A stretch of 64,000 bases of DNA, taken from NCBI GenBank assembly GCA_958452575.1, contig CAUDUM010000006.1:129477-193476 (forward strand). The letters are read 5' to 3'. Under the pieces are notes generated by a model. That model searched no databases. It saw nothing but the letters and a program-made list of their open reading frames with translations, and was not told where the DNA came from. The position numbers were made by a program, and so were the translations under genes. Shown piece after piece: positions 42,521-51,456 of this stretch (positions are counted from its first letter, which is position 1; each line of letters begins with the position of its first letter). Source of the stretch: an uncultured Eggerthellaceae bacterium. GTDB lineage: Bacteria; Actinomycetota; Coriobacteriia; Coriobacteriales; Eggerthellaceae.

Positions 42521-44392
42521 TTACGCGGTCATGATAGCGCTATCCTCGGGCGAGCGCAAGCGAGCCTCAAGCGCGTCCGCCACGGCCGAGACGACCTCGA
42601 TACGCGCGGTTTTCTTGTCGTCACCAGGCACGATGATCCATGGCGCAAACGGCGTGGACGTCAGGCGCATCATGTCGTTGGCCGCCGAGCGGTACTGCTG
42701 GCGCTTGGCGCGGTTGCGCCAGTCCTCCGACGTGATCTTCCAGCGCTTTGCCGGCGTGTCCTCGCGCTCGCGGAAGCGGCGCAGCTGCTCCTCGGGGCTC
42801 ACGTCGATCCAGAACTTGAGCAGGATCGCGCCCCAGCGCGCCAGCTCGCGCTCGAAGTCGTTGATCTCGTCGTAAGCGCGGCCCCACTCCGCCGGCGTGG
42901 CAAACCCCTCGATGCGCTCGACGAGCACGCGCCCGTACCAGCTGCGGTCGTAGATGCCCACGTGGCCCGCCTTGGGAAGGCGCGTCCAGTAGCGCCACAG
43001 ATGCGGATGCAAAAGCTCGGGACGCGTCGGCGCAGGGCTGGGGAAGATGGTGTAGGCGCGCGCGTCGAGCGCTTGGGCGACGCGCTTGATGGCGCCGCCT
43101 TTGCCGGCGGCGTCCCAGCCCTCGAACAGCGCGATCAGCGGGATGCGCTTGCGGTACATCTCCAGCTCCAGGCGGTAGAGGCGCTTCTGCTCCTTCTTCA
43201 GGCGCTTCTTGTACTCCTCGTCATCCATGGGGACGACCTCGTCGTACTTTTTGGAAAGCGTCGGCGGATCCTCCACCAGGATGAAGCGCGACGCCGTGGG
43301 CGCCTGGGAATGCTGCAGCTTGGCGATCGCCTCCGCGGCAGCCACCGCCTCCGCATCCTCGGCGGGATCGGGCGTGTGCGGATACCCGTCGGGCGCAAAG
43401 CCCGCGCTCGCAGCAGCGGCGGTGCCGGCGGATGCCTTGCCCGCGCCCGCGGACACCTCGGCGAGCGCCTTGTCGGAGTTGGCTGCCGCGGCCTCGGCGG
43501 CGGCCTTGGCATCCTCGTCCTCGGGGGCTTCCAGCGCGCGCTCGAGCGCCTCGCACAGCGTTTCAGCGATCTTGAGGTTGGCCGAGCGCTTCTCCTCGCC
43601 GTTGATCAACGTCCACGGCGCGAAGCTGAAGTCGCTGCGCGACAGCAGGCGGTCGTACAGGCGGTAGGCGTGCGGGTAGTCGGCGGCACTGGCGAGCTTG
43701 CCCTCGCTCACGCGCCAGCGCGTGGCGGGGTCGTCGTAGAGGCGCTCCAAGCGGCGGCGCTGCATCTTCTCGCGCACGTGCACGAAGAACTTCACCAGCA
43801 CGTAGCCGTCGTTGACAAGCTGGCGTTCGAACTCGGCGGCGGATTCGACGGCGCGGTCGATGGAGCGCGCGCGGCGCTCGTCGCGCGCGAACGCTGCAGC
43901 CTCGGCGGCGCGGCCCTTCCTCCCCTTGCCGCAGTCGTCGTGCTTGCGCTTCTTCCCATCGTCGCATTCGTCGTCCTCGAAAAGCTCGTCGCCCGTCTCG
44001 GTGAGCAGCATGCGCTGGACGCTGGACGAATACCAGCCGCGATCGTAGAACGTGATGGTGCCGCGCTCGCCGAGCGCCTTCCAGAACTGCTGCATCGGCG
44101 GATAGAAGTCCTGCACGCCCCACGGCGCGCCCGCGAACCCGCGCACGGCGGCCATATCGAGGTCGGGGGTCACGTGCACGGTCGTGGCGCGGGCGTCCAG
44201 GCGGTACATCAGGTCGGAGATGCGGCTTCCCTTGCCGGCTCCGTTCCATCCCTCGAAGAGCACCACCAATCCGACGTGCTCGGCACGGGCGCGCTGCTGC
44301 AGGGCGGTCAGGCGCTGCATGAGCTCGTCGCGCTTGGCCTTGTACGCCTCTTTGTCCGGAGCCTCTTGCATGAAATCGACGGTCTCGAGCAT
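42521..44392 (-). CDS. Two-domain PPK2 polyphosphate:AMP phosphotransferase
   Basis: A 623-residue protein with two PPK2 domains in tandem. The first Walker A is FEGWNGAGKGSRISDL and the second FEGWDAAGKGGAIKRV; matching lid and Asp regions are FYDRGWYSS and IYDRSWYGRV. An Ala/Glu/Pro-rich linker of about 90 residues joins them. Tandem PPK2 proteins (PAP type) make ADP from AMP and polyphosphate. Start MLETVDFMQEAP at 44392 with a GGGGA site; an earlier in-frame start is unsupported. It is divergent from the PPX and PPK1 genes. Confidence 0.92.
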   Translation of the reverse strand: MLETVDFMQEAPDKEAYKAKRDELMQRLTALQQRARAEHVGLVVLFEGWNGAGKGSRISDLMYRLDARATTVHVTPDLDMAAVRGFAGAPWGVQDFYPPMQQFWKALGERGTITFYDRGWYSSSVQRMLLTETGDELFEDDECDDGKKRKHDDCGKGRKGRAAEAAAFARDERRARSIDRAVESAAEFERQLVNDGYVLVKFFVHVREKMQRRRLERLYDDPATRWRVSEGKLASAADYPHAYRLYDRLLSRSDFSFAPWTLINGEEKRSANLKIAETLCEALERALEAPEDEDAKAAAEAAAANSDKALAEVSAGAGKASAGTAAAASAGFAPDGYPHTPDPAEDAEAVAAAEAIAKLQHSQAPTASRFILVEDPPTLSKKYDEVVPMDDEEYKKRLKKEQKRLYRLELEMYRKRIPLIALFEGWDAAGKGGAIKRVAQALDARAYTIFPSPAPTRPELLHPHLWRYWTRLPKAGHVGIYDRSWYGRVLVERIEGFATPAEWGRAYDEINDFERELARWGAILLKFWIDVSPEEQLRRFREREDTPAKRWKITSEDWRNRAKRQQYRSAANDMMRLTSTPFAPWIIVPGDDKKTARIEVVSAVADALEARLRSPEDSAIMTA

Positions 44393-44680
44393 TCGCGTCC
44401 CCTTTCGCGAGCCATCTCCGTCCGCGCGCGGCGCTACGGGCCGATGCCCCGTCCGCGCATGCGCTGGAGTGTGAATTTGCGTCAACTTTTATATTGTACC
44501 ACGTCAAACGCATGGTTTTATCCACGATAGCATGCGTTGCGGGGCTTTGCGGCGCGCATCGCCGATGACACCCGTTTGTAAAATGAATATCAAGCCGAAG
44601 CGCGGACCCGCCGCCGCCGGTCGCGGTTGGCATACAATTGCAGGTTGGAAATGGACGCTTCAGCAAAGGACGGCTCCGCA

Positions 44681-45604
44681 ATGCCCAACTACGCCGTGAT
44701 CGACCTTGGATCCAACACCGTGCGCCTCGTGGTGTTCGAGGTGCGCGACGACAAGAAAGGCTCCTACACCAGCAAGGACTTCCGCCACCTCATCAACAAC
44801 AAGGCCATGGCGGGGCTTGCGGCCTACGTGGAGGACGGCGTCTTCACCAAAGCGGGCGTCAAGCGCGCCGCAAGCGTGCTCAAGGGCCACCTCAAGCGCT
44901 CGAAGTACTTCCAATGCAAGCGCATCGACTGCTTTGCCACCGCTGTTTTGCGCAACGCCTCGAACTGCGACGAGGCGATCGCCGCCATCGAAAAGGAGAC
45001 GGGGCTTTCCGTCACGCTGCTTTCGGCCCGCGACGAAGCGCACCTCGGCTTCGTCGGCGCCACCTGCGACCGCACGATCGAGCGCGGCACCCTGATCGAC
45101 ATCGGAGGCGGCTCCACCGAGCTCACGCGCATCGAGGGCGGCAAGGAGGGTGTCGGCGTGAGCTTGGGGATGGGCTCGCTTTCATCGTACGCCCGGTTCG
45201 TCAAGGACATCCTGCCAACGCCGGAGGAGGCTCTCGAGATCCGCGCCGCGTTCTGGGAGCTCATCGAGACGCTGCCCGACCGCGAGGCGTTCCGCGCCCA
45301 GAGGTTCTACGGCATCGGCGGCACCGTGCGCGCCGCCGCCAAGATGTACGCGCAGACCCACGGCGAGGGCATCCGCCCCAAGACGCTCACCCCCGCGCAG
45401 GTGGACGGCATCCTGCGCATGCGCCGCAGCGACGCCTCGGCCTATGCGCACAGCGCGCTCAAAGCGTCGGCCGAGCGCATCCACACGCTCACCCCGGGCT
45501 GCGTGATCTTGGAGTCGCTGCTGACGGGGCTGGGCGCCGAGCAGCTCGAGATCTGCAAGTACGGCGTGCGCGAGGGATACCTCATCGAGCGGATGCTCGG
45601 ATAG
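44681..45604 (+). CDS. Ppx/GppA-family exopolyphosphatase
   Basis: A 307-residue ASKHA-fold phosphatase. It begins MPNYAVIDLGSNTVRLVVFE (phosphate-1 loop); LIDIGGGSTELTRI is the phosphate-2 loop, with a conserved Glu after FATAVLRNASN. It trims polyphosphate or hydrolyses pppGpp; the two cannot be separated by sequence alone, but neighbours favour polyphosphate. The first ATG with family homology is at 44681 with AAGGA upstream; an ATG at 44651 adds ten residues. The C-terminal HD domain seen in long GppA is absent. Confidence 0.92.
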   Translation: MPNYAVIDLGSNTVRLVVFEVRDDKKGSYTSKDFRHLINNKAMAGLAAYVEDGVFTKAGVKRAASVLKGHLKRSKYFQCKRIDCFATAVLRNASNCDEAIAAIEKETGLSVTLLSARDEAHLGFVGATCDRTIERGTLIDIGGGSTELTRIEGGKEGVGVSLGMGSLSSYARFVKDILPTPEEALEIRAAFWELIETLPDREAFRAQRFYGIGGTVRAAAKMYAQTHGEGIRPKTLTPAQVDGILRMRRSDASAYAHSALKASAERIHTLTPGCVILESLLTGLGAEQLEICKYGVREGYLIERMLG

Positions 45605-45713
45605 GGCGCACCCACTGCGACGGCAAGCCCGCCGCATCCGCGGAGCGCCGCCTGTCGACGAGGGACGGCAAGCCCTGCCCCACCCCTGCCCGAACCCTCT
45701 TCCTAACTGCGAT

Positions 45714-45742
45714 TTGACATTCGAGGACGCCATCCGTGATAT
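45714..45742 (+). promoter_or_regulatory. Candidate promoter of ppk1
   Basis: A perfect TTGACA (45714-45719), a 17-base spacer, then TGATAT, which matches the -10 consensus in half of its positions. It is about 45 bases before the ppk1 start, between the PPX stop and ppk1. Confidence 0.55.
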
Positions 45743-45790
45743 CCTTATATGAGTGCGCTTTTTGCATAATAATCTACGAAAGGGGACGCC

Positions 45791-48286
45791 ATGGGCGATC
45801 AGGCAACCAACCTCCAAAGCCAACCGAAAACCGGTCTGCGCAAGGAGGGATACCCGCCCTACCTGCAGAATCGCGAGCTGTCCTGGCTGACCTTCAACGA
45901 GCGTGTCCTCGACCAGGGATCCGACGAGACGGTGCCCATGCTCGAGCGCTGGAACTTCGTGTCGATCTTCTGGAGCAACCTGCAGGAGTTCTTCATGGTG
46001 CGCGTCGGCAGCCTGACCGACCTGACCATGGCCAAGAAGGAGATCATCGACTCCAAATCGGGCATGACCCCCACCGAGCAGATCAACGCGATCCACGAGC
46101 GCTGCCATGAGCTCTACCCCATCCAGGAGCGTGTGTTCGAGAAGATCCGCACCGACCTGATGAAGGAAGGCGTCCATCATCTGCGCGCCGCCGACCTCGA
46201 CGATGAGCAGCGCGGCTATCTGAGCGACTACTTCCAGGTCAACGTCATGCCGTTCCTGTCGCCCCAGATCATCAACTCCCGCCATCCCTTCCCCCATCTG
46301 GAGAACGGCGCGCTGTACGTGGTCGTGCGTCTGGACGAGGAGGCCACGACAGGCAAGTCGGGCAAGGGCAAGAAGGGCAAGGGCGACAAAAACGAGAAAG
46401 GCGACAAGGGCGCTAAGAACATGGGCGCCGAGGGCGTGCTCATGGGACTGATCCCCCTGCCGCGCCAGGCCCAGCGCGTGATCAAGCTGCCCGGCGAGGA
46501 GTTCAAGTTCGTCCTGCTGGAGCACGTGATCGAGATGTTCGCCGACCAGGTGTTCAGCATGTACACCGTCAAGCACACCAACGTCATCTGCGTCACGCGC
46601 AACGCCGACCTGGACGCGTCCGAAGGCGCCGACGAGGCGGACGACGATTACCGCGAGCACATGAAGCGCATCCTCAAGCGCCGCGGCCGCCTGGCCCCGG
46701 TGCGCCTGGAGTCCGAGCATCCGCTGTCCGACACGCTGGGCAAGCTGCTGCTCAAGCGCCTCAACCTCAAGCCGTTCCAGACCTACGTCACCTCGGTGCC
46801 GCTCGACCTGAGCTACACGTGGGGCCTGGGCTCGATGGTCCCCAAGGACGTCCGCAACCGCCTCACCCCGGTGCCGTTCACGCCGCAGTGGCCCGCCTCG
46901 CTCGACCGCAACCGCTCCATCATCGAGCAGGTTTCCGAGCACGAGGTGCTGCTGTCCTATCCTTACGAGAGCATGGACGCGTTCGTGCAGCTTCTGCGCG
47001 AGGCGGCCAATGATCCGCAGGTCATCTCGATCAAGATCACGCTGTACCGCCTGGCCAGCCAGTCGCATCTCGCCGAGGCCCTGATCCGCGCCGCCGAGAA
47101 CGGCAAGCAGGTCACCGCCTTGTTCGAGCTGCGCGCGCGCTTTGACGAGAGCAACAACATCGAGTGGTCGCAGCGCTTCGAGGAAGCCGGCTGCAACGTC
47201 ATCTACGGCTTCCGCGACTTCAAGGTGCACAGCAAGATCTGCTGCATCACGCGCCAGACCGACAGCGGGCTGCAGTACATCACGCAGCTGGGCACGGGCA
47301 ACTACAACGAGAAGACGGCCAAGCTCTACACCGACCTGTCGTTCATCACGACCGACGAGACGTTCGGCCGCGACGCCACCGACTTCTTCCGCAACATGGC
47401 GCTTGAGAACGCATCGGATGACTACGACATCCTGTGGGTCGCCCCGCTGCAGATCAAGCCGTACATCATCGCCGGCATCAACAAGCAGATCGAGCTGGCC
47501 AAGCAGGGCGAGCCGTGCGGGTTGATGTTCAAGACCAACTCCATCACCGACCGCGCCATCATCGACAAGCTGGCCGAGGCGTCGCAGGCGGGCGTGCCCG
47601 TCACGCTGCTCGTACGCGGCATCAGCTGCATCGTGCCGGGAGTTCCGGGCCACACCGACAACGTCCGCGTCGTGTCGATCGTCGGCCGCCTGCTCGAGCA
47701 CAGCCGCATCTACGGCTTCGGCCCGCGCGAGACCATGCGCGTGTACCTGTCCAGCGCCGACCTCATGACGCGCAACATGGACAAACGCATCGAGATCGCC
47801 TGGCCGGTGCTCAACGAGACGCTGCGCCAGGAGATCATCAGCTACTTCGAGACCTGCCTGACCGACACCGCCAAGCTGCGCGAGCTGCTGCCCGACGGCA
47901 CCTACACCGCCCTGCGCCGGTTCGTGCGCGAGGGCGAGCAGCCCTTCGACTCGCAGGAGCACCTGATCAAGCAGGCCCAGATCGCCCGCGCCGCCGCCGC
48001 GCAGGCGGAGGTCGCGCGAGGCGCCAACAAAGCGACCATCGCTCAGGTGGACCAGAAGGAAGCCGCGAAGGCGGTCGAGGAGAAGATCGCCGCGTCGCAG
48101 GCGGCACAGGCGGCTCCCGCGCCCGCGTCCGCTCCCGCTGCGGCAACGGACGCCGCGTCCGAGCAGCCGGCGCCCACCGTGACCATCCAGCCCGCCTCCG
48201 CCACGTCGGTTCCGCAGCGCCCGCATAAGGGCGGTCTGCTCTCCGGCGTGCTGGGTGCGCTCTTCAAGAAGGGCCCGCGTCGCTAG
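45791..48286 (+). CDS. ppk1: Polyphosphate kinase 1
   Basis: An 831-residue enzyme that polymerises the ATP gamma-phosphate reversibly at the membrane. The N domain begins NRELSWLTFNERVL. The phosphohistidine is H480 in FRDFKVHSKICC, with second active-site His H637 in RLLEHSRIYGFG and SSADLMTRNMDKRIE near it. It is about 110-140 residues longer than usual: a Lys/Gly-rich insertion at residues 186-212 (KGKKGKGDKNEKGDKGAK) in the head domain, and an Ala/Pro-rich tail of about 120 residues ending in GALFKKGPRR. The start has AAAGGGG six bases upstream. With PPX and PPK2 it makes a complete polyphosphate module. Confidence 0.96.
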   Translation: MGDQATNLQSQPKTGLRKEGYPPYLQNRELSWLTFNERVLDQGSDETVPMLERWNFVSIFWSNLQEFFMVRVGSLTDLTMAKKEIIDSKSGMTPTEQINAIHERCHELYPIQERVFEKIRTDLMKEGVHHLRAADLDDEQRGYLSDYFQVNVMPFLSPQIINSRHPFPHLENGALYVVVRLDEEATTGKSGKGKKGKGDKNEKGDKGAKNMGAEGVLMGLIPLPRQAQRVIKLPGEEFKFVLLEHVIEMFADQVFSMYTVKHTNVICVTRNADLDASEGADEADDDYREHMKRILKRRGRLAPVRLESEHPLSDTLGKLLLKRLNLKPFQTYVTSVPLDLSYTWGLGSMVPKDVRNRLTPVPFTPQWPASLDRNRSIIEQVSEHEVLLSYPYESMDAFVQLLREAANDPQVISIKITLYRLASQSHLAEALIRAAENGKQVTALFELRARFDESNNIEWSQRFEEAGCNVIYGFRDFKVHSKICCITRQTDSGLQYITQLGTGNYNEKTAKLYTDLSFITTDETFGRDATDFFRNMALENASDDYDILWVAPLQIKPYIIAGINKQIELAKQGEPCGLMFKTNSITDRAIIDKLAEASQAGVPVTLLVRGISCIVPGVPGHTDNVRVVSIVGRLLEHSRIYGFGPRETMRVYLSSADLMTRNMDKRIEIAWPVLNETLRQEIISYFETCLTDTAKLRELLPDGTYTALRRFVREGEQPFDSQEHLIKQAQIARAAAAQAEVARGANKATIAQVDQKEAAKAVEEKIAASQAAQAAPAPASAPAAATDAASEQPAPTVTIQPASATSVPQRPHKGGLLSGVLGALFKKGPRR

Positions 48287-48318
48287 CATCCGGTAGCCCG
48301 ATCGGAAACGTCGAATCG

Positions 48319-48349
48319 AAAGGCCGTCCGCATCGTCGGGCGGCCTTTT
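48319..48349 (+). terminator. Intrinsic terminator of ppk1
   Basis: AAAGGCCG and CGGCCTTT with inner CCG/CGG pairs, then TTC. It is 33 bases past the stop. The remaining gap to 48683 holds no recognised gene or clear motif. Confidence 0.85.
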
Positions 48350-48683
48350 CATGTTCGAGGGTTTCTTCTCGCGCACGGCTGGGCTTCCCGTGTCGGGAGA
48401 CGTCTTCCTCGATGCGAATCGGCGAATATTGCACTCCGGAGGGATCTTTTGGGCAGTTTGGGCAAGAATTTACCCATTTAGCTTTTACGAACCTGCCGAT
48501 CTTACTCGTGCGAAATCGTCGACCTAGGAAAACGCTTTGCTCCGACATGCCGAGGCAGCGAAAAAGCGTGTCAATATAATCGAAGAGGGTTAATTCTTAT
48601 TGAAACTGTCCGAATCGCCGCCGATTCGTGCAATTGCTCTGCTCGGGAAGCGGTTAAGCGCCGCCGGTGCGACAGGCGGTCGG

Positions 48684-49634
48684 CTAGTCCGTCAGCCATT
48701 CCTCCAGGAGATCGTCGTCGGAAGGGTCGTCCAGCTCCGCCAGGCGGGCGCGACACCGCTTCATGCGGCCGCGCAGCTCCTCGATGCGCTCGCGGGCGGC
48801 GTTGCGCTCCTTGCGCCCGGACGCCTGCGCCTCCGCGGCTTCGGCATCGCGCCGCTCTTCGCGCAGATAGGCGAGCTCCTCCTCGATGTCCGAGCGCTCC
48901 TGCTCGTGACGCAGGGCAAACGACTTCTGCAGATCGGCGCGGTGGGACTCCTTCACGTACCCGTACGCGCCGATGACCTCCTGGGGGAACGCGTCCGGGA
49001 ACGTCCATTTCAAGTGCTCGGGGATCTTGTCGAAATCAAGGGACGAGCATCCTTCGAACACGTCGCGCCCCATCTCCTCGACCGTCTCGGGGAAGCGGAC
49101 ATGCTTGAGCGATTCGCAGCCGAAGAACGCCTCGCGTCCGATCGACTTGAGCGTGTCGGGCAGGATGACCTCTTCAAGGGAGGCGCACGAGGCGAACGCG
49201 CGGTCACCCAGCGTCTCGAGCGCTTCGAGCGGGCCGATCTCCGCCAGCTCCTTGCAGAGCGCGAACGCACGACCGCCCACCGCATGCAGGGTCTCAACGC
49301 CAGTGACGGACGCGAGCTGCCGGCAGCCGAGGAACGCGCTTGCCGGGATCTCGCCCAGGGACGAGGGCAGCTCGATCCGCTTGAGCGAGCGGCAGTGCTC
49401 GAACGCTCCGGGCTCCATCGTCGCGAGGTTCGGGGAGAAGGCGATGTCCGATAGACGGAAGCATCCCGCGAACGCGCGCTCCCCGATCGACGTCACCGAA
49501 GGCGGCATGGCGACGCTGACGAGGTCTTTCTGGTTGCGCATCGCCTGGCATCCCACCCGCACGCACCCGTCGGGCAGAACGGCATCGGCAACGCCCTCGT
49601 CGGGGACATAACCGACAATCTCGACCTGGAACAT
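48684..49634 (-). CDS. BspA-type leucine-rich-repeat protein with coiled-coil tail, no signal peptide
   Basis: A 316-residue protein starting MFQVEIVGYVPDEG, with an AGGTG site; an ATG eight codons up lacks one. Residues 20-205 are about seven BspA/LRR_5 repeats with pattern IG..AF..C..L..I.LP..L, such as VTSIGERAFAGCFRL and LKSIGREAFFGCESL. Residues 225-300 are a charged helical coiled coil. BspA repeats are mostly on secreted proteins, but there is no signal peptide, membrane helix or wall-sorting signal here, so it is likely cytoplasmic. Binding role inferred only from the repeat type. Confidence 0.85.
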   Translation of the reverse strand: MFQVEIVGYVPDEGVADAVLPDGCVRVGCQAMRNQKDLVSVAMPPSVTSIGERAFAGCFRLSDIAFSPNLATMEPGAFEHCRSLKRIELPSSLGEIPASAFLGCRQLASVTGVETLHAVGGRAFALCKELAEIGPLEALETLGDRAFASCASLEEVILPDTLKSIGREAFFGCESLKHVRFPETVEEMGRDVFEGCSSLDFDKIPEHLKWTFPDAFPQEVIGAYGYVKESHRADLQKSFALRHEQERSDIEEELAYLREERRDAEAAEAQASGRKERNAARERIEELRGRMKRCRARLAELDDPSDDDLLEEWLTD

Positions 49635-49748
49635 CCTCGCACCTCGTTCATCATCCATGCTGCAAACGGCTGAATTGTAGCAAACCGCCCCTCGGCTTCC
49701 CGAAGATCTGACGAAGATCTGATGTTGGGAACTTGCGCTTGATGGCGG

Positions 49749-49942
49749 AATCGCGCTAAATCGCGCATCCGCACCAAAATCGAGCCTCGCGCGGCCCGAA
49801 AGTTCGATTTAGCGTGAAGGGATTTGCCGAGTCGCGACAGTGTTCTGATTTACAAGCTTCTGACCTGCCCTTTTTTAGCAGATCGAAACCACTAGGGATT
49901 TGCGCACGAGAAAAATCGCGCTAAATCGCCCATACGCGCCAC
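49749..49942. repeat. Three copies of a GCTAAATCG-core repeat
   Basis: Direct copies at 49749-49777 and 49914-49942 share AATCGCGCTAAATCGC, followed by CAT-CGC-CCA. An inverted core CGATTTAGCG lies at 49805-49814. It is part of the gene-free stretch 49635-50276. Confidence 0.65.
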
Positions 49943-50024
49943 AGCATGCCAAAACACCGCGAAATGCGTCGAAGAGCGGCGATGCCAGGGGTCCTTCGAC
50001 GCCATCTGCGCGAGCGCTCGCTTC

Positions 50025-50134
50025 GGATGCCGGGACGGCCTGCGTTGCCGTGAGCGCTCGATGCGCATGCTAGGCGCCTTCGCATCAGCGGCGCTCGTTG
50101 TGGATGCCGGAGCGACCCGCGCTGCCGCGAGCGC
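50025..50134. repeat. 33-bp direct repeat, then a C10G7 tract
   Basis: 50025-50057 and 50102-50134 share GGATGCCGG and TGCCG-GAGCGC, with a few substitutions between them. A run of ten C then seven G follows at 50152-50168. No gene is seen. The homopolymer may vary in length or be a sequencing or assembly weak point. Confidence 0.6.
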
Positions 50135-50276
50135 ACGGCATCCGCGTCCAACCCCCCCCCCGGGGGGGCGCACGTCACCCTGAACTCGCCGTCTCCTCCG
50201 GAGGCCCTCGCCCGTCTATAATCGTACCCATCATCGAAGGATCGGAACCGGCAGGACGATTCGAGAAGGGGCTGCT

Positions 50277-51353
50277 ATGGAACGCAAGACCACGGCGGAG
50301 CAAAGGCGCATACTGACTGAGCGGATCAAGATGAAGGCCCTCGAGCTGGGATTCTCGCATGCGGGTGCGATCCCCTGCGAGGACCTGCCCGAGTATGCGG
50401 AGCACGTGGAGGCGCGACCGTCCTACGACCGATTCACCAAGAACAACCCCACGTCGTTCCATGCCGGATGCTTCCCCTCGCGCTACTTCCCCCAGGGGCG
50501 CTCCATCGTGTGCGCGACGCTGGGGGTCGGGGGCGTCGACTACCCCGATGAGCTCACGCCCCTCATCGGCCGCTTCTACCTCGCTCGTTCATACGTCCCG
50601 CAGCCGGAAAGCCTCGCCGGCAGGCGCATCGAGGCGTTGGCGTCGTTCATGGAATCCGAAGGCATCGAGGTGTACCGCGGCAAGATCGAATACCCCGCCC
50701 GCTACGCCTGCGTCCGGGCGGGCATCGCGACGTACGGCAACAACAACTTCGCCTACACCGAGGAGGACGGCTCCTTCGCCGTGATGCACGCCTGGCTCAT
50801 CGACGCCGAGCTCGACTACGAAGTGCACGAGATCGTCAACGGATGCCCGCCCGATTGCCGGCGCTGCATCGACGCCTGCCCCACGCGGGCGATCGAGGCG
50901 CCTCGCGAGCTCGACCCGATGCGCTGCATCCTGCTGAACAACCTGATGCCCAAGCCCGCGATCGACACCTCGCTCACGGGGACGCATATCCACGGCTGCG
51001 ACGTGTGCCAGGAGGTATGCCCGCGCAACAGCACGGTGCTGCGCAAAGCGCGCGCGGAACGGCATCGCGATCCCTTCTTGGACAAGCTCGCCTCCCTGTT
51101 CGACCTGGAAGAGCTATTGTTCTTGGAGGGCGGATTCGAGGGAGACTACTACCGCGACGTCGTCCAGCCCGTCATGTACAACTACATCCGCGATCCCGAC
51201 ATCTTCCGGCGCAACGCGGCGCGCGCGATGGGCAACTCGGGCGATGCCCGCCACATTCCGACGCTTGAGCGAGCCGTGCGGGAGTTCGCCGGTACGATCG
51301 TCGAAGACGAGGCGCGCGTCGCCATAGAGCAGCTTTCGAAAGAGCGAGGCTAG
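50277..51353 (+). CDS. QueG-like 4Fe-4S protein
   Basis: A 358-residue protein related to epoxyqueuosine reductase. The N-terminal QueG-type region is followed by two ferredoxin sites, CPPDCRRCIDACP and CDVCQEVCP with the CILLNN segment between, and a C-terminal HEAT-like helical repeat (RRNAARAMGNSGDARHIPTL). The conserved cobalamin/active-site GWIGK-type segment of true QueG reads RAGIATYGNNNFAYTEEDGS, so it may be a paralogue with another substrate. The start has AAGGGG five bases upstream. It is monocistronic. Confidence 0.8.
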   Translation: MERKTTAEQRRILTERIKMKALELGFSHAGAIPCEDLPEYAEHVEARPSYDRFTKNNPTSFHAGCFPSRYFPQGRSIVCATLGVGGVDYPDELTPLIGRFYLARSYVPQPESLAGRRIEALASFMESEGIEVYRGKIEYPARYACVRAGIATYGNNNFAYTEEDGSFAVMHAWLIDAELDYEVHEIVNGCPPDCRRCIDACPTRAIEAPRELDPMRCILLNNLMPKPAIDTSLTGTHIHGCDVCQEVCPRNSTVLRKARAERHRDPFLDKLASLFDLEELLFLEGGFEGDYYRDVVQPVMYNYIRDPDIFRRNAARAMGNSGDARHIPTLERAVREFAGTIVEDEARVAIEQLSKERG

Positions 51354-51390
51354 GGGCGAAGGCAGCCCCGCCGCCTTGGACCCGCCCCCG

Positions 51391-51426
51391 AAAACGTAGA
51401 GCCCCTTCGCAGGGGCTCTACGTTTT
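51391..51426. terminator. Bidirectional intrinsic terminator
   Basis: AAAACGTAGAGCCCCT and AGGGGCTCTACGTTTT form a perfect 16-bp stem with loop TCGC, serving the QueG-like gene (plus) and glmM (minus). Confidence 0.9.
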
Positions 51427-51456
51427 CGGTATGTTCAGATCGAAGGGGCGGCGCGC

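Noticed and set aside
45182..48376. 1064-residue minus-strand open frame
   Set aside because: Antisense to ppx and ppk1, with the Arg/Gly/Leu/Val-biased composition typical of a shadow in GC-rich DNA.
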